Assembly (NCBI GenBank): GCA_003344405.1
Contig: NOWV01000235.1
Span: forward strand, 1-64,000
Length of the DNA stretch: 64,000 bases
DNA from: Trichoplax sp. H2
Taxonomy: Eukaryota; Placozoa; Uniplacotomia; Trichoplacea
Direction of reading: 5' to 3'
Shown here: in pieces, positions 48,701 to 62,900 of the stretch
Numbering within the stretch: the first letter of the stretch is position 1
How the letters are laid out: every line of letters begins with the position of its first letter
The notes under the pieces: model-generated
What the model was told of the DNA's origin: nothing
Databases searched by the model: none
The model's input: the letters and a program-made list of their open reading frames with translations, nothing else
Made by a program: the position numbers and the translations under genes

Positions 48701-51700
48701 TTTAAGCGTTGTTTGGCAGTGAATAGTTAATTGCTCTCAAACAGTTTTCAAATTAAAAGGCGGTTTTCTCCACTATTGCAATTACGATCTTAGTTAGAAT
48801 CTCGTGCTTGAAATTTTATTATGACATTAAAATACGATTGCGCATAGGAGATCTTCGTAAGCTTATAACTTATCGAGGACTGTGTTGATCTTGATCTATC
48901 TCTGACGTTTTTCATACTTTTAATAGATAACCGCAAAGCAATATAATAGTATCTATGGACTAATAATTAATATTTCTGTAGATCAATTACAGATTACCTG
49001 ATACTTTGATTAACTTTGGGTTTGGTTTTATCTAAAAAAAAACTGTGATAGTGTTATAAACTGTATTAGAGTAGAAATATCTATCTTAGGATAATCCTGT
49101 TAGCCTATCCTTATTTAGTTAACTTCTAATTTGGATATACTGTATATAACATGATCCTTGACTGGTATTATTACTGTTTTACTCGTAGATGGATAGCACT
49201 ATATTTAGCATGTAGATAATCAGTTATCAGTTAAGCCATCCTGACTTATGTCCGTAGAAGCTTCCACATAATCACTGATTTTTTCAAATTATTAATTATG
49301 TAGTCATCCTTAGTAGAATTCTACTCGTAGAAGTACGACCATACTTTCACTTTTGTACAATAATGGGCAATTAAAAAGGACACAACGCGATCAGATATGA
49401 TGCAGTCATCTGCATTTTGTGGGAAAATTTCGGTAAAAACTTTTTACATTTTTATTTTTACGAATGTAATCCCTTAAACAATTACGCCGTAATTACAGTA
49501 CAACTGAATCATTGCCTTATAGGTAGTGTTTACAAAAAAATAACTAAAGCAATATATGGACATCAAATTATATTTCAAACCATCTTTTAAAATTAGCACA
49601 TAGTGCCCTGATGACGTAAGGTAACTATGTAATGTTGCTATTCTTGCCCGTTTTCCTAATGTAAACGACGAAGGGCTTTAAGATTATAAAGTAGCAATAC
49701 TAGTAATAGTGCACTTACCTATTGAAACCTCTATTTTATCAAGTCCTATTCATTTTTTACGAATATTAATACTGATATTCTTAAATCAAGGAATCACTAC
49801 TGATATGATGATGAAATTATAATTTTATTTTAAATACGATCAATTATAAAGAATTTAATAAATTTTTAGGGTTTGATTTTACTCTTCTACGTGATACACT
49901 AGCTATAATTGTCAATTAATACTTCTTAAATGGTAAAAATGATTTCATAATCGGCCAATTTCATTTTGTTCAATTTTTTGGATAATTATACTTGAAATTG
50001 AAAATTTATAATCATTATGAGTTAATCAAATGAAAAGAAATTAATTGAGCTAGAAATAAGGAACTATTCGTTTCGTAATTTCTGATTCCTAAGGCAATAG
50101 CTTCCATTTCTTTTGATATTGCATAGCAAATTCTTGACTTACATATGATGTTGAAGTTATGAAGAGAAAAAATTTCCGTTCTTTTGTTTCGTAAATTTAT
50201 TTATAGATTGACAGTATTGAAGCAATTTGGTAACAAAATTTTAATTTGGTAACATCACAAGATCTTAGTAATTCGCTTTTCTTTTAATTAGTTATAGCCT
50301 TAATATGAAATATCATGAATCATATAATTTCTAAAACTTTACTGATAAACAAATCAAGTTTGTTGATTTATTATCGTATTGAAAATAAAGAGCAGGGTGT
50401 GAGAATATCGTTGCATAACCAAATTATAATTTGATCTTGTTTGTTCCTGTATAAATCTACAGCTGTCCTTTTAGTTATTAATTACAGCGGTTCTAGCATT
50501 ATCTTTATAGAAGCCAGCCTGATAAGGTCATCACCTTAGAAAACAATCTAAGTTGGCTTATGCATACTCTTTGTACTCTATAGTCGTCCATCAAATCAAA
50601 ATATTCCCACTTTGACTAAGTTAAACTGTACATTGTACGTTCTGTACTTGAAGGTATTAGGGCCTTCTGGTAATGGGACTGTATAATTATAATTTGAATG
50701 CTTATAATCTGACTTTTCGCATTGAATCGCTAAGATGTTATTTGGATCATTTGAACAATATCGAAACAATTCTAGTTTTTTATGATAACAAATTTCAAGT
50801 TTGTTACTTCTTAAGAATATATTGTAATGATGTTTTCTTCCGTAAATGAACGGCTATATTTAGCTTAGCAAAAACAAGATGCCAATTTTTCTATATTTAC
50901 TGGGATTCACGTGCAGATTAAGATTATGAGAACAAATTTGTTGCCCTTTTCTTTAAAATTATTATGACCATACAGTAATTCTATTCTACTAAGGAATTAA
51001 AGCATTTATCAATTATGCATACTATAATAAAGGTCAAATAGTAAATAAATATTTTAAGAATGGTTCCAATTGGAATCGAACAGACATCATAGAGCCAATT
51101 TTACGTACGAATAATAGTGTTCCACAAACTACATTTTATTTGCAATCATAATCGTCATTATATTTCTTTCATGGTTATTTACATTATAATGATATTCATG
51201 TACTTGAATTATATATTACGATAGAGAATTTTTAGCTATTTGCAACTATCCTTAATATATCCTAGGGCTGGGGAATACTAAATTTAAACTTCTTGACAGA
51301 AAAATATTTCTAATTATCGTTAGGACGCTCGTCCTCGATTACGGTAGATCAGGTCGTATATATTAATCTAACTATATACTAAATGCAACTCCGAAATGAC
51401 AATATAATAAACAATCTTCTCGACAGAGAAACGCTTGAATCAGGATAGTTCTATCAAATTTAAAGCATTTCATAAGGTATATCGTCATAAAAGTTGACTA
51501 TCATTGCCAAGAGTGCTTAAAAAGTGACTAATTTCTTATAGTGTCGTTAACTATTGTTATAATGTTATATAAGTACTATTTATCGATGGTTGTACGGTTA
51601 ATGAATAATTATTCTGTTCTTTTTATTTATAATATATAATAAATTATCTGATAAATAGTTCTTCTATTCCATTAGAAAACAATCATCTACTCAATAGTAT

Positions 51701-52544
51701 TTAATGAAGAAGCCAATCTGAAATTAGATATGCTGCCATTTTATTTCAAATTTAATATCACTTAGCTATACCAGTAGCCACGAAGATTAATGTGGAAACA
51801 CTATCATTGAAGTTTAGATTGCTTTACCTACTGGTATTCAGTATATTTTGACCAATTCTTAATAAATAACAAATTAATAAGACAATATAGATAACTTTGT
51901 CCACCTGGTTGACAGATTCGATGTATTCTAGTATTCAAGTACATTATACTATGTGTAGCATCGTGGATTACGTTACATGTCACAGTATAATGATAATATA
52001 ATGAATTATTTATTTAATATGCCTTATTAGAGATCATCTTATTTCACGATCTAGCCACTTGACTCTGCGGAAATCGCTAAAGCAATAGATTATGATACTT
52101 AAATACGTTTAGTTTCAAAGACATTCAATTATGGTTGATGCAAGCTATAGCTAGTATCGCTATTTCTTTAATAATGAGATAATGCATTCAGTAGCATTTC
52201 TACATGCTCATAAATTCGTTATAACAATGTTAGACCATGAAGTGAACGATGTGATCGAATTGCAAATCCGGCAAATAAAAGTAGTAACAAATTCTGAATA
52301 AATTCAGGGAAATTTTATTATTTAAGGTATTGTTTGGGACATTGTTGTTTTATTTCTGATTGGCCAATTAAATTATATTGACAAGTAAATCAGCTACAGT
52401 CATGAATTTACGAAAATAATGCAATATATAGGGCAAAAATTTGATGACAAGGAGATGATTATCCTCATTCAGTAAATGCCTATTTTATAATGGATATTAT
52501 TCAATAAGTCATACTAAATCAGAAAAATTTCTACTTACCGATTC

Positions 52545-52646
52545 TACCTTCTAATTTATTAAAAGTTTTTTATTGAATGCCGATACTAGTGCTGGTACCT
52601 TCTAATTTGTCAAATTTTTGTTATGGATGCGAATACGAGTGTTGGT
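52545..52646 (+). repeat. Two tandem 51-bp repeats
   Basis: TACCTTCTAATTT starts at 52545 and at 52596. Each is followed by TTTTTATTGAATGC/TTTGTTATGGATGC and then GATACTAGTGCTGG/GAATACGAGTGTTGG. The copies differ at several positions. Confidence 0.6.
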
Positions 52647-55344
52647 GAAGAGTAATAAGTAATATCCTGAGTTTGATTTACCATAAACGCGATAACTACC
52701 CTTCTCTAAGATTAATCGCTGTTACTGGAACTAAAACTGAATTTCTATTAACGTGCGAGAGTGTAAATAATAATATTAGAAAAGATATGATACGGCGCCA
52801 TTGTATGGATTTACTAGAAATACATAGTTGCATCCTCTATACAGAATTGACTAATAATATAATATGTTATTGATAAAGGTGGACCATAATTGTAATTTTT
52901 TTCTGTTTAGTAATGAATCGGACAATAGAAATTGCTAAGCAGTCATTTAAATTTTATTTCGCGCTAATTGCCATCATTTATTTACTGAAGTCAGCTTCGT
53001 TACAGTACTGAGCTTAGATTTAATTTCATCGATCATATTATCCGACCGTCAGGATATATTGTGGTTGTAATCGTAACAAATAGCTTATGACCGTACTCGT
53101 ACTATGCGTTCTAGGTTTGACATCTGATGTGGTCTTTCCTATTTTTAGCATCTTATATTATCGGTAAATTTATTTCTTATAGAATGAATCTATAAACTAA
53201 CTATATAAGAGGATTATATTTCTGTGACGATATCATTTTTAATATGGTCTGTTTACGGCTCACTATGTGCCTCTTACTGTCATAAATAATTCTTCCCATT
53301 TTGGAGAGTGGTTATATTCGGTGATGAACTCGAGTATCAATTTAATTGCCCTATCAGTAGTAGCAATATCTGCTCTAGATGTATATTGTCCATTTTCTAA
53401 TTACCATCAAATTGATATTTGTACAAATGATTCCTGTCGTCATTTTTAATTTCTAATTGGAGTATTGAACAGGATGTTATCTTTGATTAAAGTATTCTTC
53501 TATTACCGCAACGACTAGATGGGTAGTCCACAACACTGACGTTTCGCATATAAGAATAAGAAAGATGTAAAATTATTATTATCTTGCAAATCGAAGTGGA
53601 ATAAAAAAGTACTTCACCATTTTTGATAAATATGCTAAAAGGAAGGATATTGAAGAAAACTTGAATCGGGTAAGAGAGAATAATACGGTGATTATTTATT
53701 AAACTATCTTATGGGCGGTTTAAATCATGTTATTCTATGATCAAGTATTATACCCTGGTTGGTATGTTTGCTTTAATCCTAAAAGTAAATAAACAAGGTC
53801 GTTATTCTCGTGATGCATTACAGTTTTTTCAGCCGACTCTACATAAAACGTGACTAGGATCATTTATTGGAGTTAATATATTCGGAAAGGTATTTGACTT
53901 GAGGGCAAACGATTTAGGCACTGAAATAGAGAAAAAATAATTGAAAACAAAAGTTGTAACTATGAAACTAATAATATTAAAGTGCAAGCGATATTATGTT
54001 GCTACGTACTGAATATCCGTCATATTACTTATTGCCTTTAGAATAACTGATTAATTTGCTTTATATTCAAGACATATTTTATATGAATAAATGACAGATA
54101 ATAAGGTAACTAACAGTAGATTACATTCAATTATTGTTCAATTGTCAGTACCGCCGGATAGATAGCGTCTACGTCATCATCAACGTGATGTAGTTATCAA
54201 TTAAAGTAAGGTATTTTTTTTATTCCATTGATGATATGGAACTAAACTAGAAAGAATGACATTGATTAGTAACTATCATCACGAGTAATTTCAATTAATA
54301 TTTTCTTACTTCTGGTAAATGATCAATTTTTATTATATTTTTAAAACAATTTATTTTTCTTCTGTTGAATTAATATTTAAAACTTGAAGTTTTATTAAGA
54401 TTAAGCGACTTGATAAAATTATTTTTTTGTCATGATATATTGTGTATTGTATTGATGATTAAATGAACCTAGCGATAGGGGTTATGTTGTAGTTAAATAT
54501 ATTAATAAATTAATTAATTGCAAGAAAATTGAGTGTGCACGTATTATTTTTGTTGTTCCGACCTGGTGACTAATCGTATTTTTTAAATCATGTATAGAAT
54601 TTTCATGAAGGCTGGTTTAAGATAAATTACCTATCTTATTGGATCAGTAATTAATTAAGCATTTGATAGTCCATCTAGTGGTCTTATGGCTAGCTATCTA
54701 ATTTAAATGGTAAGAAAAATAAGAGCAGCGATTGAATTGACATTGTCCATTTTTCTATTTTAATAGTAAGTATAGGATATTGATTTTATTGGTTGTAGTC
54801 GAGACTTAATAATATTATATTGTCTGCTTATGTTGATGTCAATGAATAGTTACAGTATCCTATTTCTATCTTGGTGAAGGGTATTCGCTAGCCCATTTGC
54901 ATATTTCGATATTTTGGTATACTGAATATTCATTCAATTCAATTCAATAACAATTATTGAATGCTTTGTTCATACCTGCAGGGCTGCAAAGCTGACAGTA
55001 TTTAAAGACCTGTCTGCTAAATCGTATTTACATTATTGGATTGAAGAACGATTTGAAGCATATACATGGGAGACATAGAGTATTTCTATCTCTAGCACTT
55101 TGACTGTTAATAACTTGTTGTTGATTACTAGTAGGAGTCAGGCTTCGACGACTTTATTTTATTTTTTTTTTATCTTAATCGTTTGCTAAGTCTAAAATTG
55201 TGTTGTAATTGTTACTACCAGTCCTCGCTGCGGGACTTATTTCCTACTTGCATGCTTTTTTTATTTTACTTTGGCAGTAAAAATCTTCATTTATTTGATT
55301 AGTTAGGATACATTTTTGATAAAGTTGTTAGATTGTGAAGTACG

Positions 55345-56925
55345 ATGACGGAATTAACTACAGCACCAATGTCTCTATTTCGTACCACTGAATTTGTAGC
55401 TACAGTCAGTAGCGATGATAGTCTTCATTTCATTTTGAACACCAGCTATAACAACGCTACTGCCAATACAACTTCATCTACTGTCATGTGGAATAATCCT
55501 CCATTTGTCTATTCGTTAGGATTAATTATTTTATTAGCGTGTTGTAGTGTTATTTGCTTACTTGGATGTTTTGGCAATGTTTTAGTGATTACCGTTTTTT
55601 GTCGTTGGCCACGAATGCGTACCGTGACTAATTATTATATTTTCAATTTAGCTCTAGTTGATCTCATAATTGTTTCATTTAGTATACCTAATAGTGCTAT
55701 TACAGAAGTGATGCATTCGAATGATCGCTATAGCATGGGCGAAGGCATGTGTAAATTTGCCAGCACATTGCGCTATATTGTACTGAATGTCTCAACGTTG
55801 ACTTTAGTTGCCATTAGTTTAGATCGTTATGTTGCAGTTGTCTATCCACTTAAAAGTCATCCATCCAAAAAGAAAACTGTGATTATATTATTATCCATTT
55901 GGCTCATATCCATTGCTGCTAATTCACCCTTATATTTTTTCTTGAAAATTTTTACCTTTGGCAATAATTCACCTTGGGCTTATTGCATTATTATGTGGTC
56001 TCCACGACTTAGTGAGGAAATTTATGTTGGTATTACCTTCGCATTATTATTTGCTTTACCTATGGCTATTATGCACTATACTAATTGTAGTATTGCTTAC
56101 ACAACTTGGCGTAGTGGCACGATGACTGATTATTCAGCAACTTTACCACAACCTTCACAGCCATATCAACAGCATCATAAGAAACGACGACAAAGTTCAC
56201 GCTCACGACCATCAAAACGTCGAAAAATTTCGGTCTCAACGGATAATCATGGTAAAAGGCATGTCGTCACTTTAGTCATCTGCATCGTTTTAACCTTTAC
56301 TATTTGCATGATGCCTTTACAAGTGGTTAAAGTGCTAATCTATTATCGTATCGTTTTAGAGACAGCTAGTAATCGGCAAAGTTTACGCTTTATGATTCTC
56401 TTTTTACGATTGTTGTCTTACTCCAATTCGATGATTAATCCTCTACTTTATATGATATTTAGTACTAAATTTCGTGATGGTTGTAAAGCACTACGTTACG
56501 GCTATCGCTTCTCTTCTTCGCGTAGTACAAGTAATGTACGCTTTACACAACAGCAGACATTATCTAAACGATGCTCATCTCATAGCCATGAATTAAAACG
56601 TCAAAAATCTTCTATGACATTAAATGATAAAGAGAATCCAACAGGAAAATCAAATCAGCTTGCCCAACATCGTCCGCATGTTAATCAAAGTCAATCACTC
56701 TATGCTCGAGAAATGGAAATGCAAAAGATTGAATTACATAATAAAAGCCAAAGCTTTTGCTTACGTATTAATCCGCAAAGGCCACCATCAAGTATAAGAA
56801 AGGCAGGAATAAGTAGTAATACAAACGTTAATCATCATCATAATATGAATGATGGTAGCATTGAAATGTTTTCAACTCAGCTCTGTTCAGAAATAGGATT
56901 TAAATCGAAGCAAGAGCAATTCTAA
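55345..56925 (+). CDS. Class A (rhodopsin-like) GPCR, intronless, copy 2
   Basis: Seven-transmembrane receptor of 526 residues in one exon; its ligand is unknown. The N-terminus is Thr/Ser-rich with sequons (NTSY, NATA, NTTS). Landmarks: N78 (1.50), D106 (2.50), C136 (3.25), DRY 160-162, W186 (4.50), C214, P239 (5.50) and NPLLY 365-369. TM6 has CMMP (321-324), so Trp 6.48 is replaced by Met. From TM1 to TM4 the landmark spacing is identical to the receptor at 35868-37187, and the TM2-TM3 stretch is closely similar (NYY..NL.LVDLII), so the two are paralogues. ICL3 is long and strongly basic (KKRRQSS, KRRKIS, a likely PKA site). The ~150-residue tail is Ser/Gln-rich. The ATG at 55345 is the first in frame and gives a complete N-terminus. 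Confidence 0.94.
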   Translation: MTELTTAPMSLFRTTEFVATVSSDDSLHFILNTSYNNATANTTSSTVMWNNPPFVYSLGLIILLACCSVICLLGCFGNVLVITVFCRWPRMRTVTNYYIFNLALVDLIIVSFSIPNSAITEVMHSNDRYSMGEGMCKFASTLRYIVLNVSTLTLVAISLDRYVAVVYPLKSHPSKKKTVIILLSIWLISIAANSPLYFFLKIFTFGNNSPWAYCIIMWSPRLSEEIYVGITFALLFALPMAIMHYTNCSIAYTTWRSGTMTDYSATLPQPSQPYQQHHKKRRQSSRSRPSKRRKISVSTDNHGKRHVVTLVICIVLTFTICMMPLQVVKVLIYYRIVLETASNRQSLRFMILFLRLLSYSNSMINPLLYMIFSTKFRDGCKALRYGYRFSSSRSTSNVRFTQQQTLSKRCSSHSHELKRQKSSMTLNDKENPTGKSNQLAQHRPHVNQSQSLYAREMEMQKIELHNKSQSFCLRINPQRPPSSIRKAGISSNTNVNHHHNMNDGSIEMFSTQLCSEIGFKSKQEQF

Positions 56926-59900
56926 AATATCAATTAGTAAGGTAGTAAATAGAAAGACTTACATTTCCAAAAGTTATAAAACAGATACGTTACAAACAAT
57001 AGCGTCTATCGACTATTGAATATTTGATTCCAAGATTTCCGATCTATACAGGACTGTCAACTAGACTAGTCATCAAATATTACTTCTCAGAATATGGCTA
57101 TTGGCCGATTGGATTCTTCGATCCGATACTAGATTGGGATAAACACCTGATTGTGCCTTATGTGTAATTTAATATCTGGTTTCGTATTTTTTATGCGCTT
57201 TACTAGGTAGTTAACTGCATGATACAAGATGCGGAGTCTCTTTGCCTGATAGGCATATATCAACTTTTTATACTGATTCACTACACTCTTAATAACACGT
57301 AATAGCATCACTATCCTTTATATATGCTACCCTCTCTTAGTTAATCCGTTTTGATAATAATGCTTGAAACTAATGAACTAAGAAAAAAATTAGACATCCT
57401 GGTCAAGACTAAATACGGCTTCAACGATTTAATCTTGCCGCCCACCTAGAATTGTAAACTTTATCGAAGACAAATGAATCAAAATGATTTCTACTTCATC
57501 GTATAAGGAAGATGAGACAAGAATGGCGTGAAATATTACAGTTTGGAAATAGAATAATTCAATCCTGTATAGACAAATGGAAATATCAATTAATACCAGT
57601 GTTCACTTATAGCAAAGTTTCATGGTCGAAAAATCACTTCGGATAGTTACTCTTAAGGTTTAACAATTATAAAGAATTTTTATTGCAAGCTTCGATCGAG
57701 TGCAACGGCAAATAGAGTTAATTATATTAAATATGCTACTTAGCCCTATTATATGGCAAGTCTTGTCTATCCTTTCTTCCGGTAATAATAAATTTACAAG
57801 GATTGGAATAGATTGAAAATAGTTTACATTCTTTAATAAAAAAGAAAAATTAATCATTTCATCATTAATATCAGAATAATCCTAATTATACTGGAGGTTT
57901 GTAATTAGAAAGCTGAAAAGAAACCGTAGTGTAATAAGGCTAGAAAATTCGATTTTACGAAAAGTTTATGAATTGATATATTACGGAGAATAATTTACAA
58001 AGCGAGGCTTAAGTAGGTTATGCCAACAGCATCTCGAAAGAAGCACGTTGGAATGATGATTGATTTCCTTTCGAGGCCAGAAGAAACATTGCCAAGTTGA
58101 ATAATAAAGCAGCAAAATCCCGAGTTACATCTTATAGCCGAATAATGCATTTGATGCCTACTTTAATCTTCCTTTTAACAAGACGTGCAAGCTTTCTTAC
58201 ATCTACCGGTGATCTACATTACATTACTCCAGCTTGTTATTGTTGCACCCTTGTAATTTTACGGTTGTTGGTATTCTCTATAGCATAAATCCATGTATTC
58301 TAACAGGTGAATAAGAGGACGAAATGGAAAATACTCAAAGTTGATGAACTACTTTATAAATTACAGGCACTTGTCGATTTAGGCTAAATGATACTGTAGT
58401 ATTAAGTATAATTGATTCGTATAGAATTATCAGCAAAAATATTATATCTGCTGATTTTAATTTAATCTCTCATAAACATTAAGTAAGAATAGCAGGTAGT
58501 ATACTCTTTCGCATTTATTTTTAATCAAATAATGATCGTTCTGCATATTACATTATCAGATATAGATTTTAATTTTAATCTGCAAATTCGTCACTTTCCA
58601 AGCTTGATATTATATACTTATACAAGCAATTTTCAGTATCTGATTGTCAGGCATGAAGCCTCTAAACAGCTTTGAATTTTCTTTTCTCTTCCAATTGAAT
58701 TTCTTACTAGGGATCCATGATATCAGTAATTAGCACTAGCGCATCGTTTTGCTGCTAGTACTTAATTAGCCATTAAAAATGACTTGGTTTACATATGGTA
58801 ATTGACTATAAGGCTTTTATAACAATTTCTTCACTATGTTTATTTACGCAAAGTGTTTGAAAGTGCCTTAATTGAGCTCCGCCTTAGCGTTGTCTGTAGC
58901 CCATGACAGTAGCTACCCTAAAGTCTTCTCAGAGTTGTACTAGCAGGATGAGGCAGTTAAAGCAATTATAATAATACGAAATTGTGTGTTAGAGAAAGTC
59001 ATTTAAATCATGGCTAATTCGCCATATAAACAAGCTTGAATTCTTAATATCAATTGAATAAATAGTTCTCTGTCTAACTATAGTTATTCTCGAAATTGCA
59101 TATGCTTAGGCTACATTGTATTTCTTTCTTTTCTTTATCTATCATATTTCTTTCCTTTAAATTTCGAACTTTTAAACCCTTCAAAGCAAGATGCATTCAA
59201 GATTTCTTACTTTGAAATCGTACTATTGAGCTCGTACGAGAAGGTATCAGTTTTCTTTTCTTTTGCGTTTTATAGTAGGTCAAACGTGATATTTAGAAGC
59301 AATATTAGTTATAATTTATCAAAATATTCTTCAAAAAATCGATCGAGCTTAGTTGTTGCTATTTTAGATAATAAAATTTATTTATTAGATTGATGGGTCG
59401 ATGTGTTTTAGATTAATGCAAGCTAAAAGAAGCGAATACTACAGTAAGATTAATTATTCTCACTTATGCTTGGATTATAAGCTGGAGCAACACTTTTAAA
59501 AGTCCTTTTTGAGAGATTGATGCCATAATAGTTACAGTAACCTGCAACATTGAGTAAATATTTCCTTCTTAAATTATCCTTACTATTTATGACATCAATT
59601 ACATTACTAAACCTTGTTGATAGTATTACTGCTAAAACTTAATAACTAAGCAAACGGAACTCATCATTTTCATCACCGTCATCGAATGAAAATAGTAAAA
59701 AGGCAAAGATGCATGAGAATTAAAGAAATCTAGTATACATCTTCCTGTTTAGATCAGGGCAATTCACTAGCCACTATAAAAATTATTCTAATTCATTTCT
59801 TTGACGGATATTCCCGTACAAATGATTCGATGACGAAAGCTTAACATAAAAAATTTATATTGAACCTAAAGTGTTAAATTAAATTCTATTTTATAATTTT

Positions 59901-62900
59901 TGAAAAATTCATATATTGAAACACTATTTGACTTTGTCATTTGAATTGAATCAATTTATGCATATGGAACAGCAAAAAGCAACTATTACTAAATTTTATT
60001 TTTGAGCGATAGCGACGATAAACCAGATACTTTTGGCTAACCGAATTAGTCTCGATAATAATTATGATTTTGGGCAGGTGCTAATATGTAGACTGAGTAA
60101 TTAAATTCAATTTATTTTAGCAAATCAATAATTTAACGCAGAATTATAACGTTATACTTTTGTCTTCGTTATTTCCGACTAAATCATATGGTCATATAAA
60201 GTATCTATATGAGTAAAGATATCGCTTGTTTTCGCGTTTTAGCTATAGATCTATGGTGATTTATTTAATGCTGTATCGTAAATTAAATTGATCGACATCA
60301 TCTTAATTTAAAGGAAGCTGTTCTCAGACCAATTTAATCAATATATTCGGGTTTACGATTAATTTTATAGATGAACAAGATTTCAACTCTCGATTATTTT
60401 TAATGCACAAAAATATTCCAAAGTTTGGAATTAGTACACTGATTTGTGATGTCGTATCGTGTACACAAGTATTTTTAAAGTTTAATTGCAGATCAGCTTC
60501 AATTAGTAAATTAATTAGCTTGCTTGTCAAGTGTAGTTTTATTAAGAATAATGCATGAATGTTTTTTGGTTCATTGATGTCATAAATAACAAAATAAACT
60601 AATATCAGTTGTTGATGATATTCAATTTTAAACAAGTTAACGATTTAATATTTTTTAAAGTAACAGCATGTTATTGTAATTGTATGCTCAATCATGTATG
60701 TATAATATAGAAATTATTTCAATTTTCAGATCATAACTGACTTGTTTTTAACTTATCCATTATTGCCTGATAACAAAGTGTCAAATAAAATTAACTTTTC
60801 TATTAGGTTAGAATGGAGTGTTATGTAAAATTAATTTAAAATAAGATTAGTTATTAATTTATTAAAATTGGAGTGCAATATACATAATAATTCATAATTA
60901 ATCCAATATGGGATACTGATCTATTTTTAGACATGCTGTTTGCGCAATTTTAATTAGCCGATCACGACAGAAAAGATTCATAGAAGCACAAAAGTTGATA
61001 ATAAATGGAATAAGTTATAATGGAGTCTTGACGGTATTCAACTCTAACCTCTTTAAATGATTTAATATTTACTAGAATTGGATCGATACTATAATTGCAT
61101 CGTGTTTTTGATCAGATTTTAAAATAATTTTACTTGTAATTGGATAATGGTAATAATTGCATAATTTTTGACAAATCAAGTATGAAATAGGTTACAAATT
61201 GAGAGTGATAACTTCTTATTTCAATTAAATCGATACCAACATGTAGACTATACAGAGTGATATTACTTTCATAGTACAAGAAAAGCGTACAGACGATGTT
61301 AGACTTTAAATTGAATACAATGCCTCAATTCTGTAATAGAACTGAATTGTCCTCACTACTATTTATCAAGTGAAAGAGATGTTGGATAATTTCCAATTTT
61401 AGAGTTGTAACTATTCTTTTAATAAACTGACAACAACTAAAGAGATATATCTGGGTGGATGAAGTACTATGCACTCCTACATGATAAACTTACACTTTGA
61501 ACCCAGTAATTTCAGTATTGTCGATTTTATGACCTAATTTGTAAAGTGATGTATTAATAATAATTCCAATCAATATTACTGATCGTCGAATAGAAGAAAA
61601 GTTCGTAGCCATATATACCTTTCCTTTTACGATATTCGTAGCAGCTCACCAATAATTAATAAAATAGAAGGTGTATAAAGTATTGTTATGATTATTATTA
61701 TTAACGGGCAGTTTACAATTAGTTCGAGAATAAATGAACAAAATTGATTAATTGATGCAATTAAAATGATAAGAATAAAGCAATAAGCGCTACCTACTTA
61801 TATGCAAGGTTCTACTTTGAAAATAAAGTGTTGTTTCTATTATAAGACATGGTGAATGATTTAATATTGACGTAACGAAGGAGCTGCAATTTGAACGCAT
61901 GATTAATGAAGCATTGAATTAAAACCTAATTCTTTGGTCATGGTTCTTGATCAGAATCGTACATCATTTCATTTCAAACAAAAAACTAAGTACTCTATGA
62001 TCCAATATTTTCTTGGGGTACGCTTATATCGTAAAGTTAGTCGAGGTAGCAGAACAAAAATCAATTTCGTGATCATTATGACTGGTATTCAAGCAAAGAT
62101 TAACTGAATATAAATGTTTTTACTAAATTTTCACATAAAAAACAAAGGGATGTGACGGACGTAAATCCTTGAAAGTGATTTGCGTCTAAAATATTGATAT
62201 CTTGTCTCCAATTGTAGTTCTCGTGCTAGAGAAATATGTTTGAGGAAGATAAATTACAAAATTTGGATTACAGATGTCATTAGTCTTTATGGAGTTGGGT
62301 AAATAATAATCATTCTTATCTATGAAAGCGTAAATTGTATAAAAATCGCTATTTACGGAATTAATTAAAGTTGATGTACGATCTACATGGCCTAATAAAA
62401 ATACGCAACGATGTCAAACGATCCATCAATCAATCTATCGATCAATCAATCAACCTATAGTAAGGATTATTTGATTTAAAGTAAATTATAAATGGCATTG
62501 GTCTCAAATCAACGTTTTAAAGTATTAATAATGATGTTATTGATAAGATTAATGACATCTTCCAATAAATTTTGTGTTTGATTGTATTTTTCTTCAATTT
62601 CATGCACGAGATAAAGTGTCCTTCCACTTGATTGAAACTGTCAGTCAATTTAGATGGTTATTTGCAAATAGCAATAACAGAAATAGCAAGATAAAGTGAT
62701 TTTTTCAGTGACTGTGCAAATTGAATAAACAAATTAATTTGTTAGCAATTCTAAAGTTAACATTAATAATAACTGCCAGGCCCGGTTGTCTCTTGATATC
62801 GGCTAAGTTTACGGCTATTCTTTATTAATAACTACTATCATGACAAGTATGCTACTCATTCTACTAGGAGGACGTGACTGTTAACCTACAATCCAAGTCA

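Larger units (their letters stand above)
47101..55344. other. Long gene-free stretch upstream of the second GPCR
   Basis: About 8 kb without any coding sequence that I can support. All frames are short and unrecognised. It contains two small tandem duplications (48315-48700 and 52545-52646), described separately. The right end should contain the promoter and 5' UTR of the GPCR. Confidence 0.4.

Noticed and set aside
51060-51130. TTGGAATCGAAC string resembling a minus-strand tRNA T-arm
   Set aside because: The T-stem does not pair and no D-arm or anticodon arm follows.
60324-60635. 103-codon minus-strand frame
   Set aside because: Low-complexity Leu/Ile/Asn composition, no motif, no splice partners; consistent with a chance frame in AT-rich DNA.
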